Source: Streptomyces sp. NBC_01276
Lineage (GTDB): Bacteria > Actinomycetota > Actinomycetes > Streptomycetales > Streptomycetaceae
Reading direction: 5' to 3'
Assembly: GCF_041435355.1 (NCBI RefSeq)
Contig: NZ_CP108442.1
Location: forward strand, 5,516,501 to 5,580,500
Length of the DNA: 64,000 nucleotides
Shown piece by piece: positions 48,686 through 55,549 of this stretch. A program made the position numbers and the translations under genes. The first letter of the stretch is position 1. Each line of letters begins with the position of its first letter. The notes beneath the pieces were generated by a model. That model saw only the letters and a program-made list of their open reading frames with translations. It was not told the origin of the DNA and did not search any database.

Positions 48686-50614
48686 CTAGACCGGGGCCAT
48701 GACCCCCGCCAGCAGTTCCCGGACCAGGTCCGCGCCCCGCAGGGTGAGCACCGACTCCGGGTGGAACTGCACGCCCGCGACCCCGCTCGCGGCCGACCGC
48801 AGGGCGTGCACCTCGCCGGTCGCCGGATCCCGGGCGACCTCGACCCCCTCGCCGGCCAGGCGCACGGCCAGCTCGTCGGAGCAGTGCGCGGTGTAGGTGT
48901 TGTAGAAGCCCACCACCTCCTCGGCCCCGAAGAGGCCGATCCGCGTCTGCGCCCCCTGCGCGGGCTCCGCCTTGCGGACCAGCGGCAGCCCGAGTTCGGC
49001 GGCCAGCAGCTCGTGGCCCAGGCAGACGCCCAGGATCCCGCCCCGGTGCGAGGCCAGCAGCTCCCCGGCCAGGGCGCGCAGCATCCGCATCTTCGGGTCG
49101 CCGGACTCCGCCGGGTTGCCCGGACCCGGGCCGAGGACGACCGGGCCCTCCCAGGCCAGGGCCGCGGCCCGCAGGCCGGGGTCGTCGTAGCGGCGTACGG
49201 TCACCTCCAGCCCGGTGACCCGCAGCACGTGGGCCAGCATCGCGGTGAAGGTGTCCTCCCCGTCGACCACCAGCGCGTGGCCGGTCAGCGTCGCGGGCTG
49301 CTCCTGCATCCGGAGCCAGAACGGCGCGAGATCGGCCCGCCGGGCCGCCAGCGCGGCCTGCACCCGGGGGTCGTCGGCCAGCCGGGTCCCCTCGGAGGCC
49401 GGGCGGGGCGCCGGCTCCCGCACACCGAGGGCGGCCAGTACCCCGGCGGCCTTGGCGTGGGTCTCCGCCACCTCGCCGTGCGGGTCGGAGTGGCGCACCA
49501 GGGTCGCGCCGACCGGCACCCGCAGGGTCCCGTCGGGGGCGATGTCGGCGGTGCGGATCAGGATGGGGGAGTCCAGGGTCTGGCCGCCGGAGGGGTCCAG
49601 GCCGAGGAGGGCCAGCGCGCCCGCGTAGTAGCCGCGGCCGCCGCTCTCGTAGCGCTCGATCACGCGGCAGGCGTTCTGCACGGGCGAGCCCGTCACGGTC
49701 GCCGCGAACATGGTCTCCCGCAGCACCTCCCGGACGTCCAGCGAGGAGCGTCCGCGCAGCTCGTACTCGGTGTGCGCGAGGTGGGACATCTCCTTCAGCC
49801 GCGGTCCGACGACGGCCCCGCCCATGTCGCCGACCGTGCACATCATCTTGAGCTCCTCGTCGACCACCATCGACAGCTCCTCGGTCTCCTTGCGGTCCCC
49901 GAGGAAGGACAGGAGCGACTCGACGGTCGGTCCCCCGGCGGGATGGCGGTAGGTGCCGCTGATCGGGTTCATCACGACCGTCCGTCCGGACATCCGCACG
50001 TGGACCTCCGGGCTCGCCCCGACCAGGGTCCGCTCCCCGGTGTGCACGACGTACGTCCAGTACGCGCCCCGCTCGCCCTCCAGCAGCCGCCGGAACAGGG
50101 CGAGCGCGTCGGCCCGGCCGAAACCGTCGATCCGGCCCCCGTAGGTCCGCCGGATCACGAAGTTCGCGCCCTCGCCGCGCCCGATCTCGTCGCGGATCAC
50201 GCGCTCGACGGTGGCCGCGTAGTCCTCGTCGGTGACGTCGAAGCCGCCGTCCTCGACCCGCACGTCGTGGCCGGGCAGGGCCGCCAGCGCCGCCGCGAGG
50301 GGGATCTCGTAGGCCTCCTCGGCGGTCAGCACGCTCAGCGGGGTGCCGTCGTCGCGCACGTCGAAGCCGCGCTCGCGGATCTGCCGGAAGGGCACGAGGG
50401 CGAGGGTGGGCAGGTCCCGGACCGGCAGGTCGGCCAGCCGCTCGGCCTCGTGCACCGGCCCGATCAGCACCTCGACGGTGTCGTGGTCACGGCCCGGGGT
50501 GCGCCGGCGGAGCAGCGCGAACGGCGGGCAGGACTCGTCGAGGAGCCGGCTCGGGTCGAAGGGGCCGTCCTGGGAGCGGGGGACCCGGAGCGGTGAATCC
50601 TGGGGCTGGGGCAT
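48686..50614 (-). CDS. trpE: Anthranilate synthase, fused TrpE-TrpG
   Basis: A 642-residue single-chain enzyme making anthranilate from chorismate and glutamine. The TrpE part (1 to about 440) has LLDESCPPFALL for feedback by tryptophan, NPISGTYRHP, FLGDRKETEELSMVVDEEL and TGSPVQNACRVIE. The glutaminase part (about 455-642) has the nucleophile in GVCLGHELLA and the His-Glu pair in VQFHPES. The ATG at 50614 has GGAAGGA upstream. Expression is controlled by the attenuator at 50705-50813. It is tail-to-tail with the dehydrogenase gene, with a gap of 9 bp. Confidence 0.95.
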   Translation of the reverse strand: MPQPQDSPLRVPRSQDGPFDPSRLLDESCPPFALLRRRTPGRDHDTVEVLIGPVHEAERLADLPVRDLPTLALVPFRQIRERGFDVRDDGTPLSVLTAEEAYEIPLAAALAALPGHDVRVEDGGFDVTDEDYAATVERVIRDEIGRGEGANFVIRRTYGGRIDGFGRADALALFRRLLEGERGAYWTYVVHTGERTLVGASPEVHVRMSGRTVVMNPISGTYRHPAGGPTVESLLSFLGDRKETEELSMVVDEELKMMCTVGDMGGAVVGPRLKEMSHLAHTEYELRGRSSLDVREVLRETMFAATVTGSPVQNACRVIERYESGGRGYYAGALALLGLDPSGGQTLDSPILIRTADIAPDGTLRVPVGATLVRHSDPHGEVAETHAKAAGVLAALGVREPAPRPASEGTRLADDPRVQAALAARRADLAPFWLRMQEQPATLTGHALVVDGEDTFTAMLAHVLRVTGLEVTVRRYDDPGLRAAALAWEGPVVLGPGPGNPAESGDPKMRMLRALAGELLASHRGGILGVCLGHELLAAELGLPLVRKAEPAQGAQTRIGLFGAEEVVGFYNTYTAHCSDELAVRLAGEGVEVARDPATGEVHALRSAASGVAGVQFHPESVLTLRGADLVRELLAGVMAPV

Positions 50615-50704
50615 GGTGTGGGCGTCCTTCCGGCAGGTCCGCGGAGCTGCGGATCCGGTGGCTTGTCGGCGGGAGGGACGGCCCGGTCGGTCGCGCGAAC
50701 GCGG

Positions 50705-50728
50705 AAGGCCGCCCCTCGGGGCGGCCTT
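50705..50728 (-). terminator. trp attenuator terminator
   Basis: An 11-bp perfect GC stem with a 2-nt loop (50705-50715 with 50718-50728), extendable by CGCG pairs past one bulge. It lies just after the leader peptide stop and about 90 nt before trpE, the position expected of an attenuator. Confidence 0.8.
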
Positions 50729-50741
50729 CGCGTCGCTCGTG

Positions 50742-50813
50742 TCAGTGGGTACGCACGAGGGGTGGGCCGCCGGGAGCGGGCCACCACCAGTTCTGGTCGG
50801 AGTGTGCGTACAT
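50742..50813 (-). CDS. trpL: Tryptophan leader peptide
   Basis: A 23-residue peptide, too short for normal gene calling, that contains three consecutive Trp codons (residues 9-11, in DQNWWWPAPGG). It ends 13 nt before the terminator hairpin. When charged tRNA-Trp is scarce the ribosome stalls here and the terminator does not form, so trpE(G) is expressed. TAGGGT (50826-50821) is exactly 7 nt before the ATG and no ribosome site is present, so the leader is probably translated from a leaderless end. A similar trp attenuator is known from S. venezuelae. Confidence 0.9.
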   Translation of the reverse strand: MYAHSDQNWWWPAPGGPPLVRTH

Positions 50814-50978
50814 GCGAGGCACCCTAGCCCAAGCGGACGGGATCCCGCTGCATCCGTTCTATACCGACATGTGAACCATGGATTCCGTTCGTTTCCGCGG
50901 CCCGTACCTTCGAGCGACACCGTCTCACCAGGTGGGCGTCGGGCCGGACGGGACGTGTGACGCCGTAATGTGTACGGG

Positions 50979-52334
50979 GTGACCGTGAACGCTGAAACCC
51001 AAGCCCCCGCCCATCAGGCGACCTGGCGAGACCTTCCCGCGGCGCAGCAGCCTTCGTACCCCGATGCCGAGGCACTGCGCGCTGTCGTCGCGGACCTCGA
51101 GTCGTATCCTCCCCTCGTATTCGCGGGTGAGTGCGATCAGCTGCGCGCCCGTCTGGGAGCCGTCGCCAAGGGCGAGGCGTTCCTGCTCCAGGGCGGCGAC
51201 TGCGCCGAGGCCTTCGACGCCGTGTCCGCCGACCACATCCGCGCCAAGCTGAAGACGCTGCTCCAGATGAGCGCCGTGTTGACGTACGCGGCCTCCGTGC
51301 CCGTCGTCAAGGTCGGCCGCATCGCCGGCCAGTACTCCAAGCCGCGCTCCAAGGACACCGAGACCCGCGACGGCGTCACCCTGCCGACCTACCGCGGTGA
51401 CTCCGTCAACGGCTTCGCCTTCACCGAAGAGGCCCGGATCCCGGACCCCGAGCGGCTGAAGCGCATGTACCACGCCTCCGCCTCCACGCTGAACCTGGTG
51501 CGCGCCTTCACCACCGGTGGCTACGCCGACCTGCGCCAGGTGCACGCCTGGAACCAGGACTTCGTGAAGTCCTCCCCCTCCGGGCAGCGCTACGAGCAGC
51601 TCGCGCGGGAGATCGACAACGCGCTGAACTTCATGAAGGCCTGCGGCACCGACCCGGCAGAGTTCAAGGCGGTGGAGTTCTACGCCTCCCACGAGGCGCT
51701 GCTCCTCGACTACGAGGGCGCGCTGACCCGTACGGACTCGCGCACCGGCAAGCTCTACGACACCTCGGGCCACATGGTCTGGATCGGTGAGCGCACCCGC
51801 CAGCTGGACCACGCGCACATCGAGTTCTGCTCGCAGATCGCCAACCCGATCGGCATCAAGCTCGGCCCCACCACCACGGTGGACGAGGCGCTCACCTACA
51901 TCGACCGCCTGGACCCCGAGCGCGAGCCCGGCCGGCTGACCTTCGTCGTCCGCATGGGCGCCGACAAGGTCCGCGAAAAGCTCCCGGAGCTGGTCGAGAA
52001 GGTCACCGCGTCCGGTGCGACCGTCGCCTGGGTCACCGACCCGATGCACGGCAACACCTTCGAGGCGGCCTCCGGGCACAAGACGCGCCGCTTCGACGAC
52101 GTGCTCGACGAGGTCAAGGGCTTCTTCGAGGTCCACAAGGCCCTGGGCACCCACCCGGGCGGCATCCACGTCGAGCTCACCGGTGACGACGTCACCGAGT
52201 GCGTGGGCGGCGGCGACGAGATCTTCGTCGACGACCTGCACCAGCGCTACGAGACGGCCTGCGACCCGCGCCTCAACCGCAGCCAGTCCCTGGACCTGGC
52301 GTTCCTGGTCGCCGAGATGTACCGCGATCAGTAA
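50979..52334 (+). CDS. aroH: DAHP synthase, class II (plant-type)
   Basis: A 451-residue 3-deoxy-D-arabino-heptulosonate 7-phosphate synthase, the first step of the shikimate pathway. LLQGGDCAEAF, PVVKVGRIAGQYSKPRS, MVWIGERTRQLD, HVELTGDDVTECVGGGDE and a C-terminal LNRSQSLDLAFLVAE define class II. GTG 50979 is chosen because TAATGT (50966-50971) lies 7 nt upstream, giving a leaderless message; GTGs at 50970 and 50985 are in frame. It is divergent from trpL/trpE across 165 bp, so both branches of chorismate supply and use share a control region. Confidence 0.95.
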   Translation: MTVNAETQAPAHQATWRDLPAAQQPSYPDAEALRAVVADLESYPPLVFAGECDQLRARLGAVAKGEAFLLQGGDCAEAFDAVSADHIRAKLKTLLQMSAVLTYAASVPVVKVGRIAGQYSKPRSKDTETRDGVTLPTYRGDSVNGFAFTEEARIPDPERLKRMYHASASTLNLVRAFTTGGYADLRQVHAWNQDFVKSSPSGQRYEQLAREIDNALNFMKACGTDPAEFKAVEFYASHEALLLDYEGALTRTDSRTGKLYDTSGHMVWIGERTRQLDHAHIEFCSQIANPIGIKLGPTTTVDEALTYIDRLDPEREPGRLTFVVRMGADKVREKLPELVEKVTASGATVAWVTDPMHGNTFEAASGHKTRRFDDVLDEVKGFFEVHKALGTHPGGIHVELTGDDVTECVGGGDEIFVDDLHQRYETACDPRLNRSQSLDLAFLVAEMYRDQ

Positions 52335-52343
52335 GTAGCTTCC

Positions 52344-52390
52344 TACGACGATGGGGCGCGGATCGATGTGATCCGCGCCCCATCGTCGTA
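52344..52390. terminator. aroH terminator
   Basis: A 21-bp perfect stem (52344-52364 with 52370-52390) with a 5-nt loop, the strongest hairpin in the window. Confidence 0.9.
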
Positions 52391-52426
52391 TCCGGGTCTT
52401 TTGGGGGACCTTCGGTTTGGGTACGG

Positions 52427-52445
52427 TTAGGTAAGCCTCACCGAA
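52427..52445 (+). promoter_or_regulatory. DmdR1/IdeR iron box upstream of bfd
   Basis: TTAGGTAAGCCTCACCGAA is a close match to the 19-bp iron box TTAGGTTAGSCTAACCTAA bound by DtxR-family repressors with ferrous iron. A TACGGT -10 candidate (52422-52427) overlaps its edge, so binding would block transcription. Spacing to the bfd start is 45 bp. Confidence 0.8.
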
Positions 52446-52490
52446 TGGGGATGGCTCGCAGAACCGTTCCACACCTGGGAGGTGAACCGC

Positions 52491-52778
52491 GTGTACGTCT
52501 GCTCTTGCTTCGGGATCACCGACAAGCAGGTCAAGGAACACGCGGCTGCCGGGGCCTGCACCCCCCGCCAGATCGCCTCGGCCACCAAGGCCGGCACCGA
52601 CTGCGGCTCCTGTGTGCGCACCATCCAGGGCCTCCTCGGCCGCGGGGCCTGCCCGCGCCGGGAGCTGCTGGAGAAGGGCGACGCGGCGGCGGTCCTGGCG
52701 GCCGACGCGCGGCTCGTTCCCGCGATCGCGGCCGGCGCCGAGCCCGCGCCGGAGCCCGCGCTCGCCGAAGCGGCCTAG
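52491..52778 (+). CDS. bfd: Bacterioferritin-associated ferredoxin
   Basis: A 95-residue [2Fe-2S] protein that reduces bacterioferritin to release stored iron. The four ligand cysteines are in VYVCSCFGITDKQV and TDCGSCVRTIQ. The C-terminal third is an Ala/Glu/Pro-rich tail. GTG 52491 has GGGAGG 8 nt upstream; the GTG at 52482 would be too close. The iron box makes it iron-repressed. Its stop codon overlaps that of bfr on the other strand. Confidence 0.9.
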   Translation: MYVCSCFGITDKQVKEHAAAGACTPRQIASATKAGTDCGSCVRTIQGLLGRGACPRRELLEKGDAAAVLAADARLVPAIAAGAEPAPEPALAEAA

Positions 52779-53254
52779 CTCTCCGGCTGCTCGATCAGCT
52801 GGGCGATGTAGAGCGGCTCGCCGATGCTCTCGATGAGCTCCAGCTGGGTGTCGAGGTAGTCGATGTGGTGCTCCTCGTCCTCCAGGATCTCCTCGAAGAG
52901 CCGGGCGGACGTGACGTCGCCCTTTCCGCGCATGACCTCGATGCCCCGCTTGAGGCGGTCGATGGCCTCGACCTCGACCTGCCGGTCGGCCTGGAACATC
53001 TCCGTGAGCGTCTGGCCGACGCGCACGTGGAAGAGGCGCTGGTAGTTCGGCAGACCGTCGAGCATCAGGATGCGCTCGGTGATCTTGTCCGCGTGCTTCA
53101 TCTCGTCGATGGATTCGGCGCGCGTGTAGTGGGCGAGCTTCGTCCAGCCCTTGTTGTCCTGGATGCGGTAGTGCAGCCAGTACTGGTTGATGGCCGTGAG
53201 CTCGCCGGTCAGCTGCTCGTTGAGAAACTCAAGGACCTCGGGGTCGCCCTGCAT
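52775..53254 (-). CDS. bfr: Bacterioferritin
   Basis: A 159-residue heme-containing ferritin that stores iron in a 24-mer. Ferroxidase ligands appear in LNEQLTGELTAINQYWLHY, ESIDEMKHADKITERILML, EVEAIDRLKRGIEVMRG and EDEEHHIDYLDTQL; the heme-binding Met is expected in the RILMLDGLPN region. The ATG at 53254 has AAGGAG 8 nt upstream. It faces bfd, its redox partner, with a shared CTAG at the stops. I see no iron box at its promoter. Confidence 0.95.
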   Translation of the reverse strand: MQGDPEVLEFLNEQLTGELTAINQYWLHYRIQDNKGWTKLAHYTRAESIDEMKHADKITERILMLDGLPNYQRLFHVRVGQTLTEMFQADRQVEVEAIDRLKRGIEVMRGKGDVTSARLFEEILEDEEHHIDYLDTQLELIESIGEPLYIAQLIEQPES

Positions 53255-53427
53255 CGCAGAGGCTCCTTCCAAGCAATGTCAGCTAGGTGACTGGGCAGGT
53301 GCGCGCATCTTTGCACCGCCACCCGGGAGCGTCCAGTAAGTGCCTCCTTAGTGGGAGTTGCTGCGACTTGCCCGGAAAGGGCCGTAGCTGGTCGTGACCA
53401 CCCCGCCGCGTCTGTCACCATGGAGAC

Positions 53428-54060
53428 ATGGGTCAGCCGGAAAGCCGGGAATCTCCGGGAGCAGAGCAGTTCGAGCTCCCCCCGGGGCAGCGGTTGCAGA
53501 GGGGCTGGCCGGTCACCCACTACGGTCCCGTGCCCAAGTTCAAGCCGGAGCGCTGGGAGTTCCGCGTCTTCGGCGCCACGGCCGACGGTGAGAAGCACTG
53601 CTGGAACCACGAGGACTTCGCGGCCCTGCCGTTCGACTCGGTGGTCGCCGACCTGCACTGCGTCACCAAGTTCAGCATGACGGGCGCCGAATGGGGCGGT
53701 GTCATGGCGCGCACCGTGCTGGCCCTGGCCCCGCCGGCGCCGCAGGTCACGCACGTGATGGTGTGGGCCGAGTACGGCTTCAGCTCCAACCTGAGACTGG
53801 CCGATTTCGCCTCCGACCGGACCGTCTTCGCCACCCACATGGGCGGCGAACTGCTGACGGCCGAGCACGGTTTCCCGCTCCGGCTCGTGGTCCCGCACCT
53901 CTATGCCTGGAAGGGCCCCAAGTGGGTCCGCGGCATCGAGTACATGACCGCGGACCGCCGGGGCTTCTGGGAGGAGCGGGGCTACCACAACATCGGCGAC
54001 CCCTGGCGCGAGCAGCGCTACTCGTACCAGGAGGAACCGGGCGACGGACCCGAGCTCTAG
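53428..54060 (+). CDS. Sulfite oxidase-like molybdopterin oxidoreductase
   Basis: A 210-residue protein of the sulfite oxidase/YedY molybdopterin-binding fold. C78 in VVADLHCVTKFSM is the expected molybdenum ligand. WPVTHYGPVPKFKPERWEFRVFG opens the domain and YAWKGPKWVRGIEYMT is conserved. No signal peptide is present, so it is cytoplasmic. The substrate is unknown. CACCAT (53416-53421) lies 6 nt before the ATG, so a leaderless start is possible; the GGAG is too close to act as a ribosome site. Confidence 0.85.
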   Translation: MGQPESRESPGAEQFELPPGQRLQRGWPVTHYGPVPKFKPERWEFRVFGATADGEKHCWNHEDFAALPFDSVVADLHCVTKFSMTGAEWGGVMARTVLALAPPAPQVTHVMVWAEYGFSSNLRLADFASDRTVFATHMGGELLTAEHGFPLRLVVPHLYAWKGPKWVRGIEYMTADRRGFWEERGYHNIGDPWREQRYSYQEEPGDGPEL

Positions 54061-54071
54061 GCCCCGACGGC

Positions 54072-54590
54072 CTAGTGGTACCGGTGGACGACCGCGTGGC
54101 CCTTGCCGCGGCCGATCATCCACTTGTTGACCGGGGTGGTCACGACGAAGGCCAGCGCGAGGGAGAGGGCGAGCGCGGCCCAGAACAGGGCGTCCGAGAG
54201 CTGCGCGTCCATGGCTCCGGGCCACAGGGTGATGACCCCGTTGTCGATCAGCTCCATGACGGCGATCGAAAGGGTGTCCGCGGCCAGCGCCACCCGGACG
54301 GCCGAACGGAAGTCCACTCCGGCGGCGAGGACGCCGCGCAGGGTGAGCGCGTAGCCGAAGAAGAACGCGAGGGCGATCGCGAGGACCATCGTCGGAACGT
54401 TCCCCCAGCCCAGGGCGGTTCCGATGATCATGCCGAGCACCTCGCCGATGGCGCATCCGGTGAGGCAGTGCAGGGTGGCGCGGGCGGCCATGGCCCAGCC
54501 GACGGTCCCGTGGCCGTGGTGGCTGTGCTCCGGGTTGCCGTGCCCGTGGTGCCCGTGTTCGTCTTCGTGGTGGGCGTGTGCCTGGTCCAT
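54072..54590 (-). CDS. DUF4396 membrane protein with a His-rich N-terminus
   Basis: The 172-residue protein begins with about 27 residues dominated by His, Glu and Gly (AHHEDEHGHHGHG, then HSHHGHG), a likely metal-binding tail. Four hydrophobic segments follow (about 32-52, 60-85, 95-118, 130-150). The C-terminus is KGHAVVHRYH. CTGCAIGEVLG in the first helix is a conserved DUF4396 feature. Copper or other transition-metal handling is suggested by this tail and by the CsoR-like box in its promoter. The start is ATG 54590 with GGGGG upstream. Function otherwise undescribed to my knowledge. Confidence 0.8.
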   Translation of the reverse strand: MDQAHAHHEDEHGHHGHGNPEHSHHGHGTVGWAMAARATLHCLTGCAIGEVLGMIIGTALGWGNVPTMVLAIALAFFFGYALTLRGVLAAGVDFRSAVRVALAADTLSIAVMELIDNGVITLWPGAMDAQLSDALFWAALALSLALAFVVTTPVNKWMIGRGKGHAVVHRYH

Positions 54591-54614
54591 GACGACCCCC
54601 TGGTGGAAACGGCC

Positions 54615-54650
54615 GGTATACGGTTCTGCCGTTGGACGGAACCGTATACC
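54615..54650. promoter_or_regulatory. 12-bp perfect inverted repeat in the DUF4396 promoter
   Basis: GGTATACGGTTC (54615-54626) and GAACCGTATACC (54639-54650) are exact reverse complements with a 12-bp spacer. The right arm overlaps the CsoR-like box. Confidence 0.7.
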
Positions 54651-54670
54651 CCCCTGGGGTATTCCCTCAA
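54640..54670 (-). promoter_or_regulatory. DUF4396 promoter with sigma-R and vegetative matches
   Basis: On the minus strand GGAAT (54665-54661), exactly 18 bp, then GTT (54642-54640) fits the sigma-R consensus. The same DNA also offers TTGAGG (54670-54665), 16 bp, TATACG (54648-54643). Either way the CsoR-like box lies between the two elements. Confidence 0.55.
54646..54662. promoter_or_regulatory. CsoR-like copper operator
   Basis: ATACCCC-CCT-GGGGTAT is a perfect 7-3-7 palindrome of the TACCC-N5-GGGTA type that I recall for actinobacterial CsoR. It overlaps the DUF4396 promoter, so apo-CsoR would repress and Cu(I) would induce. No csoR gene is in the window. Confidence 0.65.
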
Positions 54671-54682
54671 GGGATCTTCGGC

Positions 54683-55543
54683 TCAGTGGGCGCCGCGCAG
54701 CTCCTTCAGCAGGGCCACGTCGGCGGCGTGCCCCTCCTTGCCGCCGGGCGTCTCGATGATCAGTGGCACACCCTCCGTCTCGGGGTGCGAGCACAGCTCC
54801 GCGAAGGCCTCCCGGCCGATGTGGCCCTGGCCGATGTTGGCGTGCCGGTCCTTGTGCGCGCCGACGCCCTCCTTGGAGTCGTTGGCGTGGATCAGCTTCA
54901 GGCGGCCCGGCCCCACCGTGTCCACCAGCAGGTCCAGCGTCTGCTTGGTGCCGCCCGGCTCGGCCAGGTCGTGGCCCGCCGCGAAGATGTGGCAGGTGTC
55001 CAGGCAGATGCCGAGCTTGGGGTGGTGGTCGAGCGCCTCGAAGTAGGGCCCGAAGTCCCAGGTCCGGGAGCAGAGCGAGGAACCCTGACCGGCGGTCGAC
55101 TCCAGCAGCAGGAACGGGTCGTCCTCGTGCGTCAGCTCGTCCAGCAGCGGCAGCATGTACTCCCTGACCTGCGCGTACGCCGCCTCGCGCGGGCGGTCCC
55201 CGGTCGCCGAGCCGGTGTGCACGACCACGCCGAGCGCGCCGATCTCCCGGCCCCGGCGCAGCGAGTGGCGCAGCGATTCCACCGACTTCTCCACCGTGGC
55301 CCCGTTGTGCGAGCCGAAGTTGATCAGGTACGGGGCGTGGACGTACACCGGGAGGGACTCCTCGGCGCACTGCGCACGGAACAGCTCGTCCTGCGCCGGG
55401 TTGCCGGTCGGCGTGGCCCAGCCGCGCGGATTGGCGACGAAGACCTGGAGGGCCTCGGCGCCCATCTCACGGGCGTACGGGAGGCCGACCGAGGCGAGGC
55501 CGCCGGCGACGGGGACGTGCCCGCCCACGGGATTGCGCGTCAC
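54683..55543 (-). CDS. nfo: Endonuclease IV (deoxyribonuclease IV)
   Basis: A 286-residue AP endonuclease with a TIM barrel and three zinc ions. VHAPYLINFGS, LLLESTAGQG, GICLDTCHIFAAGHD, LIHANDSKEGVGAHKDRHANIGQGHIG and IIETPG carry the metal ligands in family order. GTG 55543 lies 6 bp past the kinase stop, so translation is probably coupled to the kinase gene. It removes abasic and oxidised sugar lesions. Confidence 0.93.
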   Translation of the reverse strand: MTRNPVGGHVPVAGGLASVGLPYAREMGAEALQVFVANPRGWATPTGNPAQDELFRAQCAEESLPVYVHAPYLINFGSHNGATVEKSVESLRHSLRRGREIGALGVVVHTGSATGDRPREAAYAQVREYMLPLLDELTHEDDPFLLLESTAGQGSSLCSRTWDFGPYFEALDHHPKLGICLDTCHIFAAGHDLAEPGGTKQTLDLLVDTVGPGRLKLIHANDSKEGVGAHKDRHANIGQGHIGREAFAELCSHPETEGVPLIIETPGGKEGHAADVALLKELRGAH

Positions 55544-55549
55544 GGTCCG

